Shown here piece by piece: positions 28,239-34,801 of a stretch of 42,984 bases of DNA (position 1 is the stretch's first letter; each line of letters opens with the position of its first letter). The DNA lies in assembly GCA_964345925.1 (NCBI GenBank), contig CAYFSP010000011.1, positions 1 to 42,984 on the forward strand, in the 5' to 3' direction. Below the pieces are notes generated by a model that was not told the DNA's origin, searched no databases, and saw only the letters and a program-made list of their open reading frames with translations. The position numbers and the translations under genes were made by a program. Source of the DNA: Miniphocaeibacter sp964345925 (GTDB lineage: Bacteria; Bacillota; Clostridia; Tissierellales; Peptoniphilaceae).

Positions 28239-28394
28239 GGTAAAGATTTACCAAAAACTGGTATGGTTGGAACTTTAGGACTAGGTATTGCAGGTATAGG
28301 ACTTGTATTAGGTGGTTTATATACAATAAGAAATAAAAAAGATGATGAACAATAAAATTTATATTTGAAATATTAAATAAACTTAAAGATATAG

Positions 28395-28419
28395 AAGAAT
28401 CTGTTTTACAGGTTCTTTT
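28395..28419 (+). terminator. Probable terminator of the adhesin gene
   Basis: 10-bp stem with one G-U pair (28395-28404 with 28408-28417), loop TTT, short T-run. Confidence 0.6.
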
Positions 28420-28491
28420 ATATTTATAAATTATTTTGTAGATAAAACTACTAATATTTAAAATACAAGTAATATTTAATAATTTGAAAAC

Positions 28492-28520
28492 TTGTTAATA
28501 AATATTATATATGCTATAAT
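28492..28520 (+). promoter_or_regulatory. Sigma-A promoter of the serS T-box leader
   Basis: TTGTTA at 28492-28497, 17-base spacer, TATAAT at 28515-28520 with a TG two bases before (TGCTATAAT). The expected start is near 28527, just before the T-box structure. Confidence 0.75.
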
Positions 28521-28527
28521 TGTTCAT

Positions 28528-28718
28528 AATTCAATATAGTGATGATAGGAAGTAGTATATAATTATTCAAGTGAAGAGAGTTTGTGGTTGGTGAAAACAA
28601 ATGTTGAATGTTATAGAATCCGTCCTTGAGCTAAAGCCAATTAAGTGACGATAATTTATCGTAAATAGGGTGGCAACGCGGGTATTAACTCGTCCCTTTA
28701 TATAGGGGCGAGTTTTTT
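28528..28718 (+). promoter_or_regulatory. T-box leader controlling serS
   Basis: Transcription-attenuation leader sensing uncharged tRNA. The hallmark AGGGTGGCAACGCGGG is at 28667-28682. Upstream, stem I has the GAAGTAG motif, an AGAGAG bulge region, a GGTTGGTG apical part, an ATTCAA/TTGAAT helix, and GAATCCG closing it; a stem III-like hairpin ACGATAA/TTATCGT lies at about 28648-28663. The TGGC loop base C would pair with a G73 discriminator, as in tRNA-Ser. The terminator stem is at 28687-28714. I could not find a serine codon at the expected specifier position. Confidence 0.93.
28687..28718 (+). terminator. T-box regulated terminator
   Basis: Stem AACTCGTCCCT / AGGGGCGAGTT (28687-28697 with 28704-28714, one G-U pair), then TTTTTT. 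It competes with the antiterminator formed by the T-box sequence. Confidence 0.9.
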
Positions 28719-28808
28719 GTATTTATAAATAAAAAAGCAATAAATGCAATCATCAAGTATTAATTTTAAATAGTTGAGGCAAAACTTTATGGAATATGAG
28801 GAGGAATT

Positions 28809-30080
28809 ATGTTAGATATTAAAAGATTAAGAGCGAATAGGGAAGAGGTTGTTAAAGCACTAAATAAGAGACATGGAAATTTTCCGATTCAGGAGCTTTT
28901 AGAAGTAGATGAAAAGAGAAGAGTACTTATTCAAAAAGTTGAAGAGATGAAAGCGGAACAAAATAAAATTTCTAAACAAGTACCAATTTTCAAAAAAGAA
29001 GGTAAGGATACTGCTGAAATTTTTGCACAGATGAAGGAATTATCAGGCAAGATAAAAGAATTAGATGAAGAGGTTAAGAAGCTTGATGAAGAGATATCAA
29101 ATTACTTAGATTCTATTCCAAACACTCCAGCACCAGAGGTGCCAGAAGGTGAAGATGATTCTGATAATGTGGAAATAAGAAAATGGGGAGAACCAACTAA
29201 GTTTGACTTTGAACCTAAGGCACATTGGGATCTAGGAACGAGTTTAAATGTTTTAGACTTTGAAAGAGCTACTAAGATTTCAGGTTCAAGATTTTCTGTT
29301 TTTAAGGGCTTAGGAGCAAGACTTGAAAGATCTATAATTAACTTTATGCTTGATTTACACACTATTGACCAAACATATGAAGAGGTTTGGGTTCCTGTTA
29401 TGATGAATAGAAAAGCTATGTTTGGTACGGGACAATTGCCAAAATTTGAAGACGATATGTTCCATGTTCCAAGTAAGGACTTATTCTTAGCACCTACTGC
29501 AGAGGTACCTGTTACGAATTTATTTGCAGATGAAATAATTGCTGGAGAGGAATTACCAATTCATTATACTGCTTATTCACCATGTTTTAGAGCTGAAGCA
29601 GGGTCTGCTGGTAGAGACACTAGAGGATTAATAAGAAATCATCAATTTGATAAAGTTGAACTAGTTAAGTTTACAAAGGCTGAAGACAGTGCAGACGAAT
29701 TAGAAAAATTGACTAGAGATGCAGAAGAGGTATTACAAAAGTTAAATATTCCTTATAGAGTGGTAATACTTTCATCTGGAGATTTGGGATTCTCATCTTC
29801 AAAGACTTATGATATTGAAGTTTGGATGCCAAGCTATAATAGATATGTTGAAATTTCATCATGTAGTAATTTCTTGGATTTCCAAGCGAGAAGAGCTAAT
29901 ATTAAGTATAGAGATGAAAATGGTAAAGTACAATTTGCTCATACATTAAATGGTTCAGGACTTGCAGTAGGAAGAACTTTTGCAGCAATTCTTGAAAATT
30001 GCCAAAATGAAGATGGATCTGTAACAATTCCTGAGGTATTAAGACCATATATGAATGGTGTGGAAAAAATAAGTAAATAA
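28809..30080 (+). CDS. serS: Seryl-tRNA synthetase
   Basis: 423 residues, normal length. Class II synthetase charging tRNA-Ser. The N-terminal long coiled-coil arm (about 25-105, EKRRVLIQKVEEMKAEQNKI onwards) contacts the long variable arm of tRNA-Ser. Motif 2 is CFRAEAGSAGRDTRGLIRNHQF, split over residues near 258-280; motif 3 is LNGSGLAVGRTFAAILENCQ. RBS GAGGAGG precedes ATG 28809. Controlled by the T-box leader; own terminator downstream. Confidence 0.97.
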   Translation: MLDIKRLRANREEVVKALNKRHGNFPIQELLEVDEKRRVLIQKVEEMKAEQNKISKQVPIFKKEGKDTAEIFAQMKELSGKIKELDEEVKKLDEEISNYLDSIPNTPAPEVPEGEDDSDNVEIRKWGEPTKFDFEPKAHWDLGTSLNVLDFERATKISGSRFSVFKGLGARLERSIINFMLDLHTIDQTYEEVWVPVMMNRKAMFGTGQLPKFEDDMFHVPSKDLFLAPTAEVPVTNLFADEIIAGEELPIHYTAYSPCFRAEAGSAGRDTRGLIRNHQFDKVELVKFTKAEDSADELEKLTRDAEEVLQKLNIPYRVVILSSGDLGFSSSKTYDIEVWMPSYNRYVEISSCSNFLDFQARRANIKYRDENGKVQFAHTLNGSGLAVGRTFAAILENCQNEDGSVTIPEVLRPYMNGVEKISK

Positions 30081-30083
30081 TTT

Positions 30084-30113
30084 AAAATTCTCCTAGTTAT
30101 TTAGGAGAATTTT
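30084..30113 (+). terminator. Intrinsic terminator of serS
   Basis: Perfect 12-bp stem AAAATTCTCCTA / TAGGAGAATTTT with a 6-base loop. Confidence 0.8.
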
Positions 30114-30219
30114 CTATTTTATAAAATAAGATTACAATACAGTTACAAAACACAATAAATTATATATTTATTGTATAATGAATAGGATAGATAAATTATT
30201 GATTATATAAGGTGGTTGT

Positions 30220-31407
30220 ATGAAAAGAATAAAGAGGATATTATCGTCTATACTAATAATGTTAATATTATTACCGAATATGGCATTAGCATCATTTCCT
30301 AATTTAGAGGAAGCGACAAAAGGCTATGTTATAGCTGATTATGATGGAGATAGAATACTATCATCTCATAATGAGGATGAAGTTGTATCTATAGCTAGTA
30401 TTACAAAGCTTATGACATATATTTTAACTAAGGAAGCAATTGCTAATGGTACATTGAATTTAGGGGATACGGTGGAGATAACAGCCGATATGGAAGCACC
30501 AGGATCTTCAATGAATTTAAAAGAAGGTAAGACTGTAACTATAGAAGAGCTTTTGAAAGGTTTGTTAATTGTGTCTGGCAATGATGCAGCGCATACATTG
30601 TCATTAAAGGTTTCTAGTACAGAGGCTGATTTTGTTAAAAAGATGAATGAAAAAGCTTCTGAAATTGGACTTAAAAATGCAAAGTTTATAAATGCTTCTG
30701 GTCTTCCAGATACGAGTACAAATGAAGAGAATATTATGTCCATAAACGATGTGTATACAATGTCAAAATATGTTCTTGATACATATCCAGAAATTTTGGA
30801 AATAACTTCCAGTACTAATTTGGATATACCAGAACTGGAATTATCTAAGACCAGTACAATTCCACTTCTTGGACAAATAGCAGGAGTTGATGGTTTGAAA
30901 ACAGGGACTACCAGTACAGCAGGATACTGTTTAGTATCAACGTTTAAACCTTTAGAAAATGAAAGTTTAAAAGATAGAAGGTTTATTGCCATAATAATGG
31001 GAGCTAAATCCAATGACGATAGAAGAAATATAGCTGAGAATATAATAAAGTATATATCAGCAAATTATTATTATGGAAAAGTAGTTGATGATAAGGAAGT
31101 ATATAGAGAACTAAAGGCGAATAATATAAATAGGGGAAAAATAGAAGTTTATCCTAAACAAGTAGAGGATATTTTATTTGATAAAACAGAAGGAATAACT
31201 ATAACAGATAAGATTGAACTTAATATTAAACCTCCATTGAAGTCAGGAGATTCCGTTGGGCTCTTGTCAATTAAAACAAATAATGATAAAGTATATAATG
31301 TTGATTTAATTGTTAAAGAGGATTATGAAAAGGCTGGAATAGGTACGAGAATAAAAAGACTATTTTCAGATATTGGAAATAATACGAAATTGCTGTTAAA
31401 TTTTTAA
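30220..31407 (+). CDS. dacA: D-alanyl-D-alanine carboxypeptidase (PBP5-type, S11)
   Basis: 395 residues. Signal peptide to about residue 24 (ALA-SF). It trims the terminal D-Ala of peptidoglycan stem peptides outside the cell. Active-site motifs are SITK (S60, K63), SGN (S119-N121) and KTG (K227-G229). A C-terminal PBP5_C beta domain (about 275-370) and a final stretch IGTRIKRLFSDIGNNTKLLL follow; the latter could be the amphipathic membrane anchor typical of PBP5. RBS AAGGTGG; TATAAT at 30174-30179. Confidence 0.92.
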   Translation: MKRIKRILSSILIMLILLPNMALASFPNLEEATKGYVIADYDGDRILSSHNEDEVVSIASITKLMTYILTKEAIANGTLNLGDTVEITADMEAPGSSMNLKEGKTVTIEELLKGLLIVSGNDAAHTLSLKVSSTEADFVKKMNEKASEIGLKNAKFINASGLPDTSTNEENIMSINDVYTMSKYVLDTYPEILEITSSTNLDIPELELSKTSTIPLLGQIAGVDGLKTGTTSTAGYCLVSTFKPLENESLKDRRFIAIIMGAKSNDDRRNIAENIIKYISANYYYGKVVDDKEVYRELKANNINRGKIEVYPKQVEDILFDKTEGITITDKIELNIKPPLKSGDSVGLLSIKTNNDKVYNVDLIVKEDYEKAGIGTRIKRLFSDIGNNTKLLLNF

Positions 31408-31418
31408 ACAATTATGTT
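31390..31418 (+). promoter_or_regulatory. Possible promoter of tRNA-Arg
   Basis: TTGCTG 31390-31395, 17-base spacer, TATGTT 31413-31418, overlapping the last codons of dacA. The expected start is a few bases before the tRNA. Confidence 0.4.
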
Positions 31419-31433
31419 CATTGAACCGAACAT

Positions 31434-31508
31434 GGCCTCATAGTTAAACGGATATAACACACCCCTCCTAAGGGTGAGTTTGTGGTTCGATTCCACATGG
31501 GGCTGCCA
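31434..31508 (+). tRNA. tRNA-Arg (anticodon CCU)
   Basis: 75 bases including an encoded CCA. Cloverleaf by eye: acceptor GGCCTCA / TGGGGCT, D stem GTTA/TAAC, anticodon stem CACCC/GGGTG with loop CTCCTAA (CCT at 31467-31469, reading AGG), T arm TGTGG-TTCGATT-CCACA, discriminator G. The first acceptor pair is G-U and one further acceptor pair is U-G. Confidence 0.93.
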
Positions 31509-31538
31509 AAAGAAAGTCTATAAAGACTTTCTTTTTTT
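31509..31538 (+). terminator. Intrinsic terminator of tRNA-Arg
   Basis: 11-bp stem AAAGAAAGTCT / AGACTTTCTTT with loop ATAA and a T-run. Confidence 0.85.
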
Positions 31539-31567
31539 GTTGGAAAATAGGTTTATGTTTTCTATAA

Positions 31568-32134
31568 TTATTTTGTATCAACTAATACTCTACATGGAAG
31601 GCCTGTCATTTCTTCATCTTCTAACCACATTGTATACACATCAAATGTATTTGATTTTATGGATTTTAGATTACATAGATTTTCTATAATATAGATATTA
31701 TTATCTTCAAATATTATATCAGCAGGTTTCTGTTCATCGCCACGTCTAATTCCAGAGCAGTCAATTCCTATGAAGTTTATATTTTGTTTTACCAAGTAAT
31801 TCATAAGTTCATTTGAAAATTGAGGATGGTCTTTGAAATATTGAGAATTGCCATATTCATATTCATCTGCTCTTCCAGTATGAAATATTAGAAAAGATTT
31901 TTCTGGTATAGAAATATTTTCTATATCTTTAATTTCAATTTCTCTTTTTTCAGCAATTTCACGAACATCAATATAAATACCAGTGCTTTTGAAGTATTCT
32001 AAAGGTATTTCACTTTTATTATAAGTATCTAAATGTGTTCCAATATGTCCAGTTAGTACATGAGGCTTCGTACTTTCCATTAACCATTTTTCTTTTTTAT
32101 CGTTACTTACCTTTGTCGTTATATCAATTATCAT
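31568..32134 (-). CDS. Cyclase family protein (kynurenine-formamidase-like, PF04199)
   Basis: 188 residues. The metal-binding signature of the family, normally HxGTHxDxPxH, is seen as HIGTHLDTYNK near residues 30-40, so the last Pro-x-His part is altered. GIDCSGIRRG near residue 150 matches the later family motif. Members are metal-dependent hydrolases of formyl- or other amides; the substrate here is unknown. RBS GAGGAG lies inside the end of the marR gene (one base between stop and ATG), so the two are co-translated and this enzyme is probably the target of that regulator. Confidence 0.75.
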   Translation of the reverse strand: MIIDITTKVSNDKKEKWLMESTKPHVLTGHIGTHLDTYNKSEIPLEYFKSTGIYIDVREIAEKREIEIKDIENISIPEKSFLIFHTGRADEYEYGNSQYFKDHPQFSNELMNYLVKQNINFIGIDCSGIRRGDEQKPADIIFEDNNIYIIENLCNLKSIKSNTFDVYTMWLEDEEMTGLPCRVLVDTK

Positions 32135-32135
32135 T

Positions 32136-32582
32136 TTAATTCTCCTCTATTAAGTTTTGAAGATACTCATTGAAGGAGTCTAAAAATCTATCTATTACTT
32201 CTCTATCATTATCTTCTATGGTGTTTAAAAATTTTAAATCTCTTATTTTCCATTTGTTATGGGCTACTTCATGTTCATTGTATATGGAATTTCCCTTTTC
32301 TGTTAAAATCAAATACTTCTCTTTTTTATTATTTTCTTTTTTTATTATTTCAACTAAATTTTTCTGTTGAAGCTTTTTTACTATTTTACTTATAGCTCCT
32401 AAAGTCATATTCATTTCTTTACTTAATTTAGTTAAATTAGGATTATCTAAATCTTTTATGGCAACTAAAGAATGTATTTCTGAATAACCAATATTTGAAT
32501 AGATTTTATCGTTGTTTAATTTACTTAGAATGTCTTGTTTTTCATATAATTTCTGAAATTTTTCCAGTATTGTTAATTCCAT
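32136..32582 (-). CDS. MarR-family transcriptional regulator
   Basis: 148 residues from ATG 32582 (AAAGGA upstream; the longer frame to 32621 lies in the operator and is rejected). Winged helix: LTKLSKEMNMTLGAISKIVKKLQQKNLVEIIKKENNKKEKYLILTEKG. It is a dimeric repressor whose ligand is unknown. It heads an operon with the cyclase-like gene. A 22-bp perfect palindrome lies over its own -10 box, so autoregulation is very likely. Confidence 0.9.
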   Translation of the reverse strand: MELTILEKFQKLYEKQDILSKLNNDKIYSNIGYSEIHSLVAIKDLDNPNLTKLSKEMNMTLGAISKIVKKLQQKNLVEIIKKENNKKEKYLILTEKGNSIYNEHEVAHNKWKIRDLKFLNTIEDNDREVIDRFLDSFNEYLQNLIEEN

Positions 32583-32601
32583 AAAATATCCTTTCTTTTT
32601 A

Positions 32602-32623
32602 TATTGTTTCCATGGAAACAATA
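32602..32623. promoter_or_regulatory. Palindromic MarR operator
   Basis: A perfect 22-bp palindrome, half-site TATTGTTTCCA and its complement, centred between 32612 and 32613. It contains the -10 hexamer of the marR promoter and lies 20 bases before the start codon. Confidence 0.85.
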
Positions 32624-32646
32624 ACAGAGAATATTAAAAGTGTCAA
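32618..32646 (-). promoter_or_regulatory. Sigma-A promoter of marR-cyclase operon
   Basis: On the minus strand TTGACA (32646-32641), 17 bases, TATTGT (32623-32618). The -10 is the outer part of the palindrome, so a bound repressor would block polymerase. Confidence 0.75.
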
Positions 32647-32698
32647 CTTGCTCAAATATATATTATGATAGAATGATTTAGCCGAAGGAGGTGGCTTG

Positions 32699-32716
32699 AT
32701 GTCGTATGTTAGATAA
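32699..32716 (+). CDS. Five-codon leader peptide MSYVR
   Basis: ATG TCG TAT GTT AGA TAA, with AGGAGGTGG ending five bases upstream, among the best Shine-Dalgarno sites in the window. Such a strong site in front of so short an ORF, followed by a terminator 26 bases after the stop, suggests a sensed leader peptide. It could still be chance or a remnant. Confidence 0.45.
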   Translation: MSYVR

Positions 32717-32742
32717 ATATAGGGACAATGGGAAAATGTATA

Positions 32743-32769
32743 TAGTCTTAAGTTTAAGACTAGTTTTTT
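32743..32769 (+). terminator. Leader terminator 1
   Basis: Stem TAGTCTTA / TAAGACTA (32743-32750 with 32755-32762), loop AGTT, then G and six T. Confidence 0.75.
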
Positions 32770-32904
32770 GTCGTACTTATTTTTCATATGATTTATCGAG
32801 TTAACTTTATTCAAATGGTGAGTTCAATATATTGGAAATAATATTATTCTATAGTATTATTTTATTTTCACGTGTGTAAATTTTGATAATAGTAAAATAA
32901 GTAG

Positions 32905-32934
32905 ACAGATGACTATTTAGTTATCTGTTTTTTT
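32905..32934 (+). terminator. Leader terminator 2, directly before the MutS2-like gene
   Basis: 9-bp stem ACAGATGAC / GTTATCTGT with one G-U pair (32905-32913 with 32920-32928), 6-base loop, seven-T run. Confidence 0.75.
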
Positions 32935-32980
32935 GTCCCTTCTTAAATATAGAATTAATAAAAAATAAGGAGAGATTAAA

Positions 32981-34501
32981 ATGGAAGATATTATAGGATA
33001 TGGAAAGATAAAAGAAATATGGGCAGAATTTGCAATGACGGAATTTGCAAAAGAAAAAATTATAAATAGCATGCCTTGTAAAACAGAAGAAGAAATGAGA
33101 AAATTTTTAAAGGAAACAACGGAAGCAAAAAATATTGTTGAGAAAAATGGAAAACCACCTTTAACATTTCTACTAGGTATTCATGAAATTTTAAATAAGA
33201 CAGAAGAAGGTTATTATTTAAATGGTGAAGAATTAGAAGAAATGACTAGAGTGTTGGAAATTGTAGAAAGAGTTAAAATCTATTTAAATAATTGTGACGA
33301 AGGTGATAATATTATTTCATCATATTCTGAAAAATTAAACTCACTAAGAAATATTCAAAATCAAATTGGTGAAATGATATATAGAGGAAAAATTGCAGAT
33401 GATGCATCAAAAATACTAAAGAAGGGAAGAAAGGATATTGTAAGACTTACAGGAGAAATGAGAGATAAGGCCTCTAGGTATTTAAATGCAAATAAAAATA
33501 AAATGACAGATAGTTTTTGTACCGTTAAGGATGGGCATATTTGTGTACCTGTAAAAGTAGGACAAAGACATAAAGTTCAAGGTACTATTATAGAAAAATC
33601 ATCGACAGGAAATACTGTCTTTGTAGAGCCAACAACAGTAGGTAAGCTTTATAATGAAAAAATGACCATAGAAATTGAAGTATATAATGAAGAAATTAGA
33701 ATTTTTTATGAATTAACTTCTTTAATAGCAGACAATAAATATAAGATAGAAAAAAACTTAAAAGTCTTAGAAGAGTTGGACTTTATATTTTCTAAAGCCT
33801 ATTTAAGTATAGATATGGAAGCAATAGAACCTAGAATATCCAGTAGTCGTCATATTCTATTAGAAAATGCGAAACATCCATTACTGGAGAAAGACAAGGC
33901 TGTACCCTTACAATTTGAAATAGGATAAGATATTAAAGGTATTGTTATTACAGGGCCAAATACTGGCGGTAAAACAGTATGTATTAAAACCGTAATGCTA
34001 CTTTCTATGATGGCTCAGACAGGACTTCATATACCTTGTACTAAAGCAATAGTATATAAAAATAACAATTATTTATACGATATTGGAGATGGACAGAATA
34101 TGGAAGATAATTTTTCAACATTTTCAGCGCATATAACCAATGTATTAAATATACTTGATAAGGTGGATGAAAATAGTCTAGTTATAATGGATGAACTAGG
34201 GTCTGGAACAGATCCAACTGAAGGAATGGGAATAGCAATTTCAATTATTAAAAAATTAAAGGAAAGTGGTTCATTGTTCTTAGTTGCAACCCATTATCCA
34301 GAAGTAAAAACATATGCTGATAAGTATAAAGAAATAAGAAATGCAAGAATGACATTTGACAGGGAGAGTCTAAAACACACATACCAACTTGTAATAGGTG
34401 AAGCGGGAGAAAGCTGTGCATTCTATATAGCAGAACGTTTGGGCATGCCAAAAGATATGTTAATGACGGCCGAAAGAGCTGCATATAAAGAATTGATTTA
34501 A
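32981..34501 (+). pseudogene. Smr-less MutS2-like ATPase interrupted by one in-frame stop
   Basis: One frame of 507 codons with a single TAA at 33926-33928. Upstream part (315 residues): MutS2 core/clamp region with RGKIADDASKILKKGRKDIV and the motif STGNTVFVEPTTVGKLYNEK. Downstream part: Walker A ITGPNTGGKT beginning 7 codons after the stop, Walker B LVIMDELGSGTDPTEG, and ATHYPEVK. It ends without the KOW and Smr domains of full MutS2 (about 780 residues). Such short MutS relatives are common in Firmicutes; full MutS2 splits collided ribosomes or binds DNA. RBS AAGGAGAG, ATG 32981. As written, no single product has both lever and ATPase, so it is a pseudogene unless the stop is read through or is a sequencing error. 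Confidence 0.75.
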
Positions 34502-34512
34502 TAAAAATTTTT

Positions 34513-34560
34513 AAAATATAGATCTCTAGACAATTTAAGTTTAGAGATTTATATTTTATT
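34513..34560 (+). terminator. Terminator after the MutS2-like gene
   Basis: Long 16-bp stem with one G-U pair (34513-34528 with 34542-34557), 13-base loop. The remaining bases to 34724 hold nothing I recognise beyond AT-rich sequence. Confidence 0.7.
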
Positions 34561-34724
34561 CTACTTTTTATATAATTAAATATTTTTACTAGGTTATTTT
34601 GATATGAAAATATTGGTAAGTAACAATAGGGAAATGTATAGGAAAATAGTATCAGTAAAAAAATTATAATACTAAAAAATGCTTATATATACATAATAAA
34701 AAATAAAATGATACATGAAAACGC

Positions 34725-34753
34725 TTGACAATTAATAATGCGTATATTAACAT
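34725..34753 (+). promoter_or_regulatory. Promoter of the triple RidA gene
   Basis: TTGACA 34725-34730, 17 bases, TAACAT 34748-34753. The -35 is perfect, the -10 imperfect; a TATAAT at 34755-34760 is too far for this -35. Confidence 0.5.
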
Positions 34754-34801
34754 TTATAATGTATGTAATAAAAATAATATAAAATAAAAGGGGATAAAAT
34801 A

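Larger units (their letters stand above)
25582..28355 (+). pseudogene. LPXTG-anchored Cna_B adhesin broken by three in-frame stops
   Basis: One reading frame runs from TTG 25582 (after GGTGGAAGG) to TAA 28355 once the duplicated 137 bases around the N-gap are removed. It is interrupted by TAG 26208-26210, TAA 26748-26750 and TAG 26766-26768, all in the same frame with no frameshift. Layout: signal peptide (KGRKQIVFTLLIVMILNIIM), Ig-like adhesive region, then Cna_B/prealbumin-like domains at about 27183-27491, 27501-27791 and 27798-28097. A Thr-Pro-rich wall-spanning stretch follows, then LPKTG (28248-28262), a hydrophobic span and a charged tail. It would be sortase-anchored and about 878 residues if intact. 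The pieces after the stops lack good ribosome binding sites. Homologs are collagen-binding MSCRAMM-like adhesins or pilins; ligand unknown. Confidence 0.8.
32648..32980 (+). promoter_or_regulatory. Putative attenuator leader before the MutS2-like gene
   Basis: About 330 bases with no ordinary gene. In order: a possible weak promoter (TTGCTC 32648-32653, TAGAAT 32669-32674), a very strong ribosome binding site AAGGAGGTGG (32686-32694), a five-codon ORF, hairpin terminator 1 (32743-32769), an AT-rich stretch, and hairpin terminator 2 (32905-32934). Terminator 2 ends about 45 bases before the next start codon. The layout resembles drug- or translation-responsive leaders, but no family is recognised. 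Confidence 0.5.

Noticed and set aside
26859..28355. LPXTG ORF read as a separate gene with its own start
   Set aside because: No ribosome binding site or signal peptide; it is in the same frame as the upstream adhesin parts, so it is the third piece of one broken gene.
30366..31013. 215-residue minus-strand ORF inside dacA
   Set aside because: Ser/Ile/Leu-rich shadow of the dacA coding frame; the plus strand carries all PBP5 active-site motifs.
31474..31689. Plus-strand ORF across the tRNA end and terminator
   Set aside because: Begins inside tRNA-Arg and runs through its terminator and antisense to the cyclase gene.
32599..32814. Minus-strand 71-residue ORF in the marR/leader gap
   Set aside because: Runs through the MarR operator, the promoter and the terminator; no ribosome binding site and no recognisable domain.
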